Positions 11,600-23,350 are shown, counted from the stretch's first letter. The stretch: DNA of 64,000 nucleotides from Oasisia sp. SBJ-2009 (GCA_964017155.1 OZ024857.1:42147716-42211715), one strand, 5' to 3'. Translations and numbers: made by a program. Notes: generated by a model not told the origin, from the sequence alone.

Positions 11600-11689
11600 C
11601 TTCAGCTGGTATTATTGTTCTTCAAAGTAGTTAGTGTTTCCCTTTGCCGTTGCGTCCTGTGGCACTGGGGTGTTGGCGCCACTCCGGAT
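11600..11689 (-). pseudogene. CNTRL: Centriolin-like penultimate exon, copy 1 (nonsense)
   Basis: A 90-nt exon with intact acceptor (CTGTTTCAG) and donor (GTGACT). It reads IRSGANTPVPQDATAKGN and NYFEEQ, then TAA at 11612-11614 in place of the CAA in copy 2. A Val-to-Ala change is also present. This is the second nonsense mutation of the same CAA-to-TAA type in copy 1. Confidence 0.75.
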
Positions 11690-12145
11690 CTGAAACAGAA
11701 CTCACCAGTCATTGATCGGTTCATGTTGTAAGTTCACAAAGACATTCCATTAACATGTTTCACTCTCAAGGTTTCGCTCTCAGTGATTCACTCCCGAGGT
11801 TCTGACTTAGTGGCCATTGTGACAATGGATGACTGACCGCTTGAGTGGACATAGTGACCACAACAACAATCTTATATGATTCAAAAGAAATATATCTCAG
11901 CCAGGTCCAACAGTTGGGATCTGAACAGGAAACGAGATCCCCATGAACCTTGCCACAGAAAACATATAGTGTTCACTTAATAAAACCAAGTAATGTTTAG
12001 CAATGGTGGTAGCTTCTGGTATTTCTTGCATCAAGCCATTATTAATATTATTATTTTAACAAGGAGAATAAACCAAGTTTTCAATAAAATATAAAATTTA
12101 AATTTCGATGACATTTTTCTTCATCGCTGGGAAATGATCATTTAA

Positions 12146-12452
12146 AGCGACATGGTCCATTTGTGGCTTTTTATTTTTATTGCAAAATCATGTTGTACAG
12201 TATAAATTATACCTATTATAGCATAAAGACAGTCAAAATATGTTTTCATGTATCATTTAGGAGTTGAAAATAGACGCAGTAAGGGGTGCTTAACTCTGTT
12301 TACACATCGACCACGAGGCGTTTTCGAAACTAATGTAGGCGAGGCTAAGAGACCAGGAAATGCATGATCACGTGATGCAGTATCACGTGAACACAAGTTG
12401 ACGCCACTAACGCCACACCCAGCCAGGGGCACCACGAACGGACCATGGCGCT
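12146..12452. mobile_element. TTAA-flanked MITE, 307 bp
   Basis: Flanked by TTAA at 12142-12145 and 12453-12456. Copy 2 has a single TTAA at the same place (about 29179-29182). Terminal inverted repeats of about 23 bp start AGCGACATGGTCC on the left and AGCGCCATGGTCC on the right, continuing with TTTGTGG against TTCGTGG. Non-coding. TTAA duplication plus these ends fit a piggyBac- or Kolobok-type non-autonomous element. Confidence 0.92.
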
Positions 12453-12548
12453 TTAAAAGTGCTACAAATCTGAAGAAAAAGACAGAAACACAAGCGTGAC
12501 GAAGCGTGACGAGGCGTGACGACACGTGCACACATGCGAGAGAGTTAC

Positions 12549-12677
12549 CACGACGAGGGTTTGTTTGAGCACGCTCAGATGCTCCTGCAGGTTGTCCTTC
12601 TGGTCATGGAGCTGCTCCAGCTCCGTGGCCATCTTGATGCGGGATCGCTCCAGCTCCAGCATCCCCTCCGTCACCTC
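12549..12677 (-). pseudogene. CNTRL: Centriolin-like coiled-coil exon, copy 1
   Basis: A 129-nt, 43-codon exon with both splice sites intact. Compared with copy 2 it carries three replacements: Glu to Gly in VTEGMLELERSR, then Glu to Lys and Thr to Met in the following residues. The frame is open. Same exon as 29275-29403. Confidence 0.75.
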
Positions 12678-12689
12678 CTGGGCACACGG

Positions 12690-13400
12690 GCGATAGGGTG
12701 ACTCACAGATAGGGTGAGAGTGAGATAGGGTGAGAGTGAGATCAGGTGAGAGCGAGATAGGGTGTGAGTGAGATAAGGTGTGAGTGAAATAGGGTGTGAG
12801 TCAAATAGGGTGACAGTGAGATAGGGTGAGAGCGAGATAGGGTGAAAGTGAGATAGGATGTGAGTGAAATAGGGTGACAATGAGATGGTTGTGAGTGAGA
12901 TAGGGTGAGAGCGAGATAGGGTGAGAGCGAGATAGGGTGAGAGCGAGATAGGGTGAGAGCGAGATAGGGTGAGAGTGAGATAGGGTGAGAGCGAGATAGG
13001 GTGAGAGCGAGATATGGTGAGAACGAGATAGGGTGAGAGTGAGATAGGGTGAGTGGGAGATAGGGTGAGAGCGAGATAGGGTGTGAGTGAGATAGGGTGA
13101 GAGTGAAATAGGGTGAGAGCGAGATAGGGTGAGAGCGAGATAGGGTTATATAGGGTGTGAGTGAGATAGGGTGTGAGTGAGATAGGGTGTGAGTGAGATA
13201 GGGGATGAGTGAGTTGGGTGTGAGTGAGATAGGGTGAGAGTGAGATAGGATGAGAGCGAGATAGGGTGTGAGTGAAATAGGGTGTGAGTGAGATAGGGTG
13301 TGAGTGAGATAGGGTGAGAGTGAGATAGGGTGTGAGTGAAATAGGGTGTGAGTGACATAGGGTGTCAATGAAATATGGTGTGAGTTAGATAGGGTGTCCG
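12690..13400. repeat. 16-bp minisatellite, GAGATAGGGTGAGAGT
   Basis: About 42 imperfect units directly next to the acceptor of the exon at 12549-12677. The copy 2 version (29418-29545) has only about 8 units. Here copy 1 is the expanded one. Confidence 0.95.
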
Positions 13401-13444
13401 GGGATAGAGGGTGATATGTGACATGTTGATATGGTGTCTGGGCT

Positions 13445-13612
13445 ATATCCCAATGTAAAATCCCCCATTGCTTCAAAAAGTCACCTATTATCCCTGTTCC
13501 CAAATATTCTACAGCCTTTTGTTTAAATGCTTGGTCCTCCAGTTTCAGAATTCAATTATCGATCAGTTGCTTGACTGATTTCGGTTTGCATATCGTGAAA
13601 ATAGATCTGTCA
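13445..13612 (+). mobile_element. Reverse-transcriptase fragment beside minisatellite, copy 1
   Basis: Plus-strand relic of a Rex1/CR1-type reverse transcriptase. One frame gives IASKSHLLSLFPNILQPFV-like residues, another the end of the finger motif (FAYRENRSV in copy 2, diverged here). It is frame-shifted and short. It ends exactly where the 30-bp repeat array begins. Confidence 0.55.
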
Positions 13613-13870
13613 ACACCAGTGATGACAACAACACAAGAGATAACAGCAGTGATGACAACAACACAAGAGATAACAGCAGTGATGACAACAACGTAAGAGA
13701 CAACAGCAGTGATGACAACAACGTAAAAGACAACAGCAGTGATGACAACAACGTAAGAGACAACAGCAGTGATGACAACAACGTAAAAGACAACAGCAGT
13801 GATGACAACAACGTAAGAGACAACAGCAGTGATGACAACAACGTAAGAGACAACAGCAGTGACAGAGAAC
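13612..13870. repeat. 30-bp minisatellite (short allele)
   Basis: About eight to nine units of GATGACAACAACGTAAGAGA plus ACAACAGCAGT. Because 30 is divisible by three and the unit lacks stops in several frames, it is open on both strands; no protein is implied. Confidence 0.95.
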
Positions 13871-13920
13871 AGAATGAGAAGTGTGAGCCGCGGACCAGGC
13901 AGATCAAGAGTGTCACTCAC

Positions 13921-14001
13921 TGTTTTGATATCGTCCTTGAGTTCTCGCAGTGTGTCCTCCAGTTTATGTTCCCGGCTGGACAGTTCCTCCTGGGATTGCA
14001 G
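13921..14001 (-). pseudogene. CNTRL: Centriolin-like exon, copy 1
   Basis: An 81-nt, 27-codon exon between CCCTCCAG and GTGAGTGAC. Reads LQSQEELSSREHKLEDTL, then RELKDDIKT. One Glu-to-Asp change against copy 2 (30986-31066). Frame open. Confidence 0.75.
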
Positions 14002-14142
14002 CTGGAGGGAAGAGACGGATGGGATCAGGGGACAACAGGGACAGACAGGGACATCGGGTCATTTGGTGGGCCACAACCAGCTGGGCCAGGAGCAGACAGG
14101 GACAGGAGTGTTGTCAAAAGTACATAAATGTGTTTTGTACAT

Positions 14143-14145
14143 TCA

Positions 14146-14178
<33 letters not shown>

Positions 14179-14245
14179 TGTGTGTGTGTGTGTGTGTGTG
14201 CGTGCATGCGTGCGTGTGTGTGGTGTGTGCGAATGTGTGTGTGTG
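14143..14245. repeat. (TG)n microsatellite
   Basis: TG run with short interruptions in the intron between the exons at 13921 and 14293. It marks the left flank of the deletion seen in copy 2. Confidence 0.95.
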
Positions 14246-14292
14246 GCACCGCTCTACCCGCTGGCTTGGTGTAGGAATAAGACGTAACATAC

Positions 14293-14433
14293 CCGCCGCA
14301 CTATTTCCAAGTGTTCCGCTCTCAGATAGTTGAGTTCGTCTCCAAGCCGATTGGCTCGGCTGTAGTGCGCGTGGGCGATGCCTTCAAGGTCGGCAATCTC
14401 AGCAGCCGACTTCTCTCTAATCTGACGAACCTC
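14293..14433 (-). pseudogene. CNTRL: Centriolin-like conserved 47-codon exon, present only in copy 1
   Basis: A 141-nt exon (phase 0 on both sides) with acceptor TTTACTCACCAG and donor GTATGT. It reads EVRQIREKSAAEIADLEG, then AHAHYSRANRLGDELNYLR and AEHLEIVRR. I recall the matching stretch of vertebrate centriolin as an equally long helix with Arg-Ala-Arg-Arg-Leu and Glu-Leu-Asn in the same places, which makes this the best family marker of the locus. It has no counterpart in copy 2, where the intron between 31066 and 31747 lacks it. The frame is open and no replacement is obviously damaging. Confidence 0.7.
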
Positions 14434-14829
14434 CTGGTGAGTAAACAATGAATTACAAAGGTGGACCATTCAGCAGTGATTATTATAAAGTAATCTAATA
14501 ATTGCCTAGCGCGTAAAAGACCCGCAGTTAAATTGGTTCACGGTGTCACAAGGCAGCACTGTAAAAGGAATTATTTTTCATTTCATTCTTTATCAAAAGA
14601 AACATAGCTTCAAACATTGCATATTCTCACCTGTAAATCTTGCGCGTTTGTTTATATTTAAATACTAAAGGAGAATTTGTATGAGCCGTCTCAGATATCA
14701 TTTTGTAAGTTGCTCATTAGTTTTCTACAGTTGACCAGCTACATGATAAATTCAGACAGCTCCTAATAATAACTCATTATACGAAAAAGCTGGGTACAAA
14801 CTTGTCTCTATACTATACTATCAACAAAC

Positions 14830-15300
14830 ACGTTTAGAAGACATGTCTCAGTCTCACCTGGTCTCCATACTACACTATCTACAAACATGTTTAGAAGACA
14901 TGTCTCTGTCTCAGTCTCACCTGGTCTCTATACTACACTATCTACAAACATGTTTAGAAGACATGTCTCAGTCTCAGTCTCACCTGGTCTCTATACTACA
15001 CTATCTACAAACATGTTTAGAAGACATGTCTCAGTCTCAGTCTCACCTGGTCTCTATACTACACTATCTACAAACATGTTTAGAAGACATGTCTCAGTCT
15101 CAGTCTCACCTGGTCTCTATACTACACTATCTACAAACGTGTTTAGAAGACATGTATCAGTCTCAATCTCACCTGGTCTCTATACTACACTATCTACAAA
15201 CATGTTTAGAAGACATGTCTCTCTCTCTCAGTCTCACCTGGTCTCTATACTACACTATCTACAAACATGTTTAGAAGACATGTCTCTGTCTCAGTGTCAG
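14830..15300. repeat. Minisatellite of about 57-60 bp containing the exon's donor sequence
   Basis: Seven to eight units of CTCACCTGGTCTCTATACT, ACACTATCTACAAACATG and TTTAGAAGACATGTCTCAGT. Read on the minus strand each unit carries AGAGACCAG followed by GTGAGACTGAG, identical to the end of the neighbouring exon (15307) and its donor. The array lies directly downstream of that exon. Confidence 0.93.
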
Positions 15301-15306
15301 TCTCAC

Positions 15307-15390
15307 CTGGTCTCTGTCCTCCAGGTTGTGTCTGAGACTCGTCACTTCATCCTCCAGTTGCTGTATCCTCAGAGCCTGCTCAGACGACTC
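15307..15390 (-). pseudogene. CNTRL: Centriolin-like exon, most upstream one in copy 1
   Basis: An 84-nt, 28-codon exon reading ESSEQALRIQQLEDEVTSLR and HNLEDRDQ, with donor GTGAGACTGA. Copy 2 (31747-31830) differs at two sites (Asp-Arg for Glu-Gln, Ser for Arg). It is a heptad-patterned coiled coil. The next upstream exon is missing because the duplication ends at 16011. Confidence 0.75.
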
Positions 15391-15459
15391 CTGGACACAA
15401 CATCAAGTATCACAGACAGCAGGGGCAGACTGGCAGAAGCAGTGTGACACCGACACCAT

Positions 15460-15830
15460 TAGTATCATGGCGTCATGATGCCACGAGTATCATGACATCA
15501 TGCTGCCATGAGTATCATGGCATCATGCTGCCATGAGTATCATGACATCATGATGGCATGAGTATCACGACATCATGATGCCATGAGTATCACGACGTCA
15601 TGATGCCATGAGTATCATGACGTCATGATGCCGTAAGTATCATGACATCATGATGCCGTGAGTATCATGTCGTCATGACGCCATGAGTATCATGACATCA
15701 TGATGCCGTGAGTATCATGACGTCATGACGCCGTATCATGACGTCATGACGCCGTGAGTATCATGACGTCATGATGCCATGAGTATCATGACATCATGAC
15801 GCCATGAGTATCATGACATTATGCACAGTG
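15460..15830. repeat. 25-bp minisatellite rich in TGACGTCA palindromes
   Basis: About fifteen units of CATGAGTATCATGACGTCAT plus GATGC. Many units contain TCATGACGTCATGA, which includes the cAMP-response-element core TGACGTCA. The copy 2 version (31905-32270) is diverged and mostly lacks the core. Confidence 0.92.
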
Positions 15831-16558
15831 TTTTTTAACCGTAGGTAAATTCTGTGATAGAAAATATAGTTTTCAACGAAATGAAAATTACTGTAAAATT
15901 AAGATTGTAAGCTTTCAGCTGAATGTGTATTTTGTTACTAAGCAGTCAACGTTTTGTTACCATGGAGACCTGAACTAATGTCTATGGTTACTAAGCAGTC
16001 AACGTTTCGTTGAAAATTAGCAAATAAGTTATTTATTACTTTTAAATTAAATTTATATGCATAATTTATTACAAATATATAATAAATATTATTATGGAAT
16101 AATAAAAACAAATATTTACCATATCATTAGCTCTTATTGTATTGAAAATTGGATTTATTCACTACTTTTCTTAATAAATATTGATAATTAATAATAATTA
16201 ATTAATATTGACAGTTTATACCAAATATTGCTCCGGTAATACACCAAAGTACCCTATTATTGCCCACATACAGTTTAGACAGTCAATTGTGATTCATTAG
16301 TCCATAGAAAGCAGGTAACACTTAGTGATATAATTGAGGCCTACCTTGATCTTTGGACAGCAATCTTGGGGTGTTCTTATGAAATTAGGCAAAAATGGCA
16401 AAAACAGAGGCAAAACAACACTCAAAACAGGATATAAACTTAGGCGCATCCAATAGGTGGCAGCACGTCCTTTGCCAAGTTGATTTTAATGCTGCCACAG
16501 AGCTTAACAATAGAGAAACAACAGTCAAATCCAATGGTCCCATGACTTTTTACCGGCA

Positions 16559-16990
<432 letters not shown>

Positions 16991-17389
16991 ATGGTTTAAT
17001 TTGAAAGAAATGATCTAACTAATAACATTGAAAGTCTTCGAAAAGGCATCGATTGACGGCTTGTCTATCCGGCTAGATTACCCGGACATGAATCAGCACC
17101 ATGACATTTAAGGTGGGTAAAGGCGGCGCAGATCTACATACTCTTTAACTTTAAGGTGTATACCCAGCCAATACACTGCTAAGGCTCCACTTGGCTCTAT
17201 GCTCTTTAATTAATTGCAGAATAATTGTTTGACGAATAGAGATTATATTTTAGTTCTAATATATACAATGTTAACACTTCCGTCAGCAAATGTGTTTAAC
17301 AGTGATTCTCTTTTCAAAGCTTCGGGTTTACTGTTCCAAAGAAATGGATGTGCCAATTTTTTTAATTTGTTCCACCTTGTGTTGTACTG

Positions 17390-17865
17390 AGGTAAGACTC
17401 CCTACGTACCAACCTGACCTCCCCCCTGGGCCCCCCACCCACTCCAGTGTTCCCATAGTCATTTCTCTTGGGATTATAGCCTAGGCCTTCTCCAGGTATA
17501 TGTATCTAATTGCCATATCCTTCTGTCCGTCCAATTTCTTCTCTATTACCTATCTCTGGACAAACATCCCATCCGTTGTTCCTCTTCCTTGTCTAAACTC
17601 TAGCTGTTCTTCGACGATTTTCCCTTACACTATTGCTTTTATTCTGCCATCCAGAATTCGTTCCAGCAACCTCAACATATTGCTTAGCAACGTAATGCCT
17701 CAATTGTTTTCCCGGGTCATGCACATCTCCCTTTCTTTTCTATATTCGGACAATTAGCCCCGTTCTGAACTTCCTGTGAACTTCCCGTCTCTCTTGCAGG
17801 TGTTGAGCAATTGTTTTGTCGATCATCTTCCAACTCGCTCAGCCACCGCCACCATATATACTCAA
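17390..17865 (-). mobile_element. RTE-like LINE reverse-transcriptase fragment
   Basis: On the minus strand, across several stops and frameshifts, the sequence gives GITLLSNMLRLLERILDGRI, EEQLEFRQGRGTTDGMFV, then KDMAIRYIYLEKA and PREMTMGTLEWVG. These match reverse-transcriptase fingers and the start of the palm of RTE-like and related LINEs: the N.RGI.LLS, QxxFRxGRGTTD and LEKAxxxxPRE pattern. The YxDD part is absent. An old, inactive remnant. Confidence 0.7.
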
Positions 17866-17958
17866 TGCCTGTTTATCTTTCGAAATAGGCCTACACGATA
17901 AACCGTAAGAATGGCCCGGGCTGTGACAAGTTTCATAAAGCTTACATTACCTCCTACC

Positions 17959-17960
<2 letters not shown>

Positions 17961-18013
<53 letters not shown>

Positions 18014-18071
18014 GCGCGCGTGTGCGTGTATGGGTGGGCGGGGATGAGTGTGGGTGTGAGTGAGTGTGTGT

Positions 18072-18102
<31 letters not shown>

Positions 18103-18211
18103 AGTGTGTGTGTGCGTGTGTGTGCGTGTGTGTGTGGGTGGGTGTGAGTGTGTGTGTGAGTGTGTGTGTGTGCGTGCGTGTGCGCGCGCGTGTGCGTGCG
18201 TGCGTGGGTGG
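17961..18211. repeat. (GT)n microsatellite, compound
   Basis: GT tract with GC and GAGT interruptions. It produces spurious Cys-Val and His-Thr frames. Confidence 0.95.
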
Positions 18212-19057
18212 GCATTCATTGCTTACTCCTATTAGAAAACCTATGCAGCATCGATCATCTGGTTCTGTTTTACATTTTACCCAACAGTAAATACAAATAT
18301 TGGGAGTAGGTGTTTTTTTCTGTGACTGTATTACTCGTTGGAATAGAGGTCTATGCTTCCTTCGATCAAGTGTTAGATCAGACGCAGGCTGAGTTATTAT
18401 GCGATTCTTAAATATTTTAAATATCTTGCTTTTACATTTTTTTATTAGTAATGGTTTATGAAAAATATATATAAAAAATCAGATTACTTTACTAAAACGT
18501 TACGTTGCGGTTTGTGTACGTGACAATCAATTGCTACACGTGACCTTCGTCAAGCATAACCATTGCCAATAGTATTTATAATGGTAACGTATGGGCGGCA
18601 TCATATATGCTATATCAAACTGATCCCATTTTGTGTGGAAACACCGGTGATATGCAAAAGGTTACGTGACGTGATAATGTTAGTGTACGCTGCGCACGCG
18701 TTTGATGATAATATACTATATTTTTGCTCTAAAATCAATAAGAAAATTTATATTATCGGTAATGTCTATGATAATATAAAGTCTTCTTCGGAAGGAGGGT
18801 GCAGATTAATACAAAAAAGAAATGTGACGATGACAACATTATATCCCCACAACACAATCTCTTACACATATAAGCACGCTCTTTTTTTCTCCCGTTAATC
18901 TCTCCCTCAGCCTCCCCTCTCTCCCTCTCCTTCCTTTATCCTTTCTTCCCTCCCTCTACCCCCTCACTACATCATCAGAATAATGTTTGTTAGTGCTAAT
19001 ATCACCCATCTATATAATCCCTTATATAGAATACCATTATAAAGAAGTGTATTGGTG

Positions 19058-19295
19058 ATTTGGCGCAGCAGCACCTCGACTGTGGATTGAATTACCTGTG
19101 AACATTCGTGCATCCGGGACATTGTGTATGTTTAGAAAGTGTTTAATTAAAGGCATATATTTTTATTAGAGATTTCAATTAATTCAAATTGTTTTGAAAT
19201 GACGGACAATGCTTTAGAATTTCATTTTAGTGCCATACACGTTTTAATCAGTGTTTATGTTTTAGATTAATTTATAGATTTATACACACACACAC

Positions 19296-19345
<50 letters not shown>

Positions 19346-19646
19346 GCACACAGTTTTAGTAAAGGTTTTAATTTTATATTAATTTATATAATTTACATAC
19401 CTAGTTTTAGTAGTAGTCATCTTAAAAACAGTGTTTAATTTATTTTAAATTAATTTATATAATTTACATACAAAGGTTTAGTAGTACTTCTTAAAACCAA
19501 AAAATGAAAATGATTTATATTAATTTATATAATTTACATTTCTATTTATTAATATACATTTAGTATATTTCTTGTGCAGAGCAACGATCCGCCATGCGGG
19601 AATTAGCGCTATATAAAAAACGGTATTATTATTATTATTAATATTT
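19058..19646 (+). mobile_element. LINE 3' end with (ATT)n tail
   Basis: A frame of about 35 codons reads AAPRLWIELPVNIRASGTLC and ends at TAG (about 19167-19169), the usual C-terminal RLWxxLPxxIR motif of CR1/L2-group LINEs. A 3' UTR with an internal (TA)n follows, ending GCGCTATATAAAAAACGG and (ATT)n at about 19622-19640. The same UTR is found inverted at 37244-37712. Confidence 0.8.
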
Positions 19647-19744
19647 AAACCGTTCAGTGTCCATTTTTAGCAAATAGATGAAAGAAATGCACAAATGAGT
19701 AGCGCTGCAATCCGTTTTCGTTCTGATGCACAATGTGTCAGAGT

Positions 19745-19985
19745 GAACAAGTTTGTGAGTTTTTTTTTTTCTCTTTGTCTGTCTCTCTTCTGATTTACAT
19801 CTCCCCATCACTTCCTTTTAAAAATACTCAACATTTTCTCCCTTCCTCCCTGATTGGCGGCCCCTCGCCGTCTCCCTCTCCCACTCCCTCACTTTCTTTA
19901 TCCTCTACTATTTCCCTTCCCACTGCCCCTCTACACCCCTCTTCCTCCATACTTTCATCAACCAATCCTTTTCACCCCTCCCGTC
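19745..19985. repeat. Pyrimidine-rich low-complexity DNA
   Basis: CT-rich strand asymmetry; a shorter similar tract lies at 18890-18970. No coding signal. The following bases (20000-20120) contain a short open frame of unknown meaning. Confidence 0.7.
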
Positions 19986-22550
19986 ATTCTAATTAAACCG
20001 CAATTCGGTACGGTCATGGGTATTTGCACATTCGACAAGAACAACGAAGCTACTTGTGCCATTCAAGGCAAACTTGATTTGCCCGTGTGTAATACCTGTC
20101 TTGTTTCATTGTCAGTTTAACAATGCTTCACTGCCGTGGACATTCTTAGACTGACATGCGGCCTCCGACAATGGTATGTTCTTGGTCCCGCGCAAGAACG
20201 CACTAATTGACTGTCGCGTTGAACATGACAGTTGCTACAAACAAATGACTTAAGCGTTCGATCGAAAGCATGGATTTGTCGAATTTTAAGTGCAGTTGTA
20301 GTGGTAATGCAGTTCTCACGGTTTTCAGTACAAGACCAACTTCACGTGTTTACGGATGGTTCGTTTAGGGTCGGGTGCAGCGGATCGTATGATATTCAGC
20401 AAACGATACACATTTGACGCTCTATGTGGTTTGACAGTTGGTCTCGAATGAGCTGCACATGTTGCAGTTTGGGGAGTCATCAGACATTGGGATATACAAT
20501 TAGACGCCAAAAAGAGAGCCACGACTGCTACAGACAATTGCTTTAAGGTAGGCTATGTGGGTAATGTTGTTTTAGAACGGCAACTGTTGGTAGTACATTA
20601 CATTAGTTGCCATGTGGTACATGCAGTGTCGACATTCTGTATCGCTAACATGCATAGTCAAACCAGCAAGGCATTACGGAAGACAAACATTATCATCATT
20701 ATGCATAACTGTTAGCATCGTTCTACTGTGAATATAATTACACAGATAATACATTTCTCATTAATCAAAACATTACTTGGCAACATAGTTTATATGTAAT
20801 GAGTGGATCCACTTGCTGATTTGCGGCGATGTAAATCGTAGGTAAGCATTGTATTTATTTATCAAAGAAAATAACTAATAATGTTTTAATCCACCTGTGT
20901 TTATTATTTTAAATTATGAATTCTCGTATATCAAGGCGAGTTATATTATTCACTGTAGGGTGTACTGTATTATGTATCTGCGTTTAAAAATAATGCCTTA
21001 TTTAATTTTATGAAGGAGGAAATGTCGGCGACGCCATATTGTTGCCCAACTTCCGCTATAGAACCATGAATCTGGTTAAGTCTACATTAATAATTATAGT
21101 TATGCATGTTCACATGTTTTATGTATTATATGATATAGCATGACATATAGGCGAAGTTGTAATGTAATGCTACAACATAAATAACGTCAGATATATCAGC
21201 TTACGTGTTTTACAAGTTGACACCACAATTTCACCAGCTAAGGCTCGGCATGGGTTTATAAGCAAACAAAATGGCTACCTTCTGCAACTGAGTGTTCCGA
21301 CCGCACGTGGCGGAAGGGGTTACCAGTGGCGCTCATCCTATGGAGGTCACAACCGGTGCGGCGAACCGGGGTTTGGGCCAGGTAATTTCCCTCCCATAGG
21401 AACACTTCCGGCGGAAGTCGGTCAGTTGTGAGGGAGTAAGGATTGTGACCAACCGTGCCAGGGAACGTTATGAGGAGCAACCGATGAGGTACCCCTGGCC
21501 GAACTAGTTACATTAGATTGTACTACAGGCTATATACCCAGTGTCTCCCACTTCCTCATTCCCTCTCTTTTGTTTTTCAAAGTTTTTTCTTGTAGGAAAC
21601 AGTTATACTCGCAACAGCACATTGACTTATTTTAAGGTATATTATAAATGTTTTAACAGCTTTAATCGTACACAACTCAGCCTCACGGTAAGCTTTAGTT
21701 AATGTGTTGTACGTACGTAAATATTATTGAAAGATATAAAAATGCTTGAACTCTCTTACATTTCAAATGTGGAACGTCCACGCCTAAGTATACGTCGCCT
21801 TGTATGTTTTATGTTGGAATTATATTATGTTGTATTAAAAAATATTTATTTTAATATCTGTTGATATATTTCATGATTTTTTCATTCTATAGTAATATTT
21901 ATTATATTTTTCGTATATCGCGCTTATCCAAATAACTGTTTTGGCTGGAATTATAATTGTAAAAGAATTAATACCATGCATAAAATCATCAATATTGTAT
22001 TGATAGCAATTTTTTAAGATACAATCATTTCTACTATACAAAATAAACTACATTGTCTTTAGTCATCAATAAGTAAATAAATATAACTATGGTATATTAA
22101 TAATAGTACATTGAATGTATGAATAAATAACTGCGATCATTCATTGTTAAGATACCTTTAAAAATTAGTTTGCATAAGTTTACACAGGTATAATATTACC
22201 TAGAATAACCTTTTCTTTGATATATTCATTATTATTATTAATATTGTTTCTTAATAATTAAGAAACACAGTTAATACAAATACCCAGTCAGTATAATCGT
22301 GTACATTACCAACCTTTCATACGTGTACATAACACCTGCATCAACAAAACAACTAACATACTTTGAACTTGCATAGTTTTCTTTTTATTATATATAATGT
22401 AGGATTATACATACCTTATTCATTATTACACACACACACCACACGCCCGCACACACACCCCACACACCACACAGACAGACACACAGACAGACACACAGAC
22501 ACACACACACACACACACACACGCCCGCACACACACGCCCGCACACCTAG

Positions 22551-22647
22551 CGAGTATTTTATTGAAGATAACGAACTAGAGGACATTTTGGATAGTGTTA
22601 GACGATGCTACATGTTCTGGTTTAATAATCATAACTCATGCTTGTAG
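22551..22647 (+). CDS. Possible short exon, copy 2 of 2443-2539
   Basis: Same frame as in copy 1, ending at the same TAG. It is conserved apart from one replacement. The family is not recognised. Confidence 0.2.
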
Positions 22648-23127
22648 GAAACAGTTATACTCGTTTTGTAATTTTTTTGGGCAAAAACAATCTTTGAAAT
22701 TAGGTGTTGGGCAGCTATAATGACGTGATATGAAGAGTTCAAAACCACAACTAGCAGGCTTGTCCATAAAAATGAGTTGGTGCATGCTTTTACAGATCGT
22801 GCACTAATTATTATCTATTCCAGTCAGTACATGTACCTGTATATTAATTTTCTAATAATACAGTTGTGACATAATACAGTTGTGACTGATTGCAGTCAGA
22901 ATACTGTGTTTTCATGCAAAAGCACTCCTAAATGTTTCTCTAAACCAATTTTTTTTCACTTGTACAGTTTAGGGTAATGTCGGTTCACTGTTGTGTGTGG
23001 TAGGTTCATACCCTGCTGGTGTTCTTTATGCAAACACTACATGTTGTGTGCACACACATTGATTCCATTTCATCAGTTCAGGTGGTTTTGTGATATCTTA
23101 GAAACGTATTAACTGTAGTCAAACTTA

Positions 23128-23129
23128 TA

Positions 23130-23205
<76 letters not shown>

Positions 23206-23280
23206 TTGTGTGGGTGTGTGGGTGTGTGGGTGTGTGGGTGTGTGGGTGTGTGGTGTGTGTGTGAGTGAGTGAGTGAGTGA

Positions 23281-23349
<69 letters not shown>

Positions 23350-23350
23350 T
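23128..23350. repeat. (TG)n microsatellite, copy 2
   Basis: Counterpart of 3020-3295 with a different array of GGGTG interruptions. Confidence 0.95.

Larger units (their letters stand above)
1..16011. repeat. Segmental duplication, copy 1
   Basis: Base 1 onward matches base 20195 onward almost base for base, in the same order and orientation, until the two diverge at about 16011 (copy 2: 32839). The block may extend left of the window. It contains anonymous AT-rich DNA, several microsatellites and the six last exons of the centriolin-like gene. Compared with copy 2 it has gained three clean transposon insertions (6320-9629, 10174-10838, 12146-12452), while copy 2 has larger minisatellites and an exon deletion. 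Direct orientation and a 20.2-kb offset fit a duplication followed by independent insertion and decay. Confidence 0.93.

Noticed and set aside
13552..13920. Minus-strand Val/Ile-rich membrane-like proteins
   Set aside because: Reverse translation of the 30-bp array.
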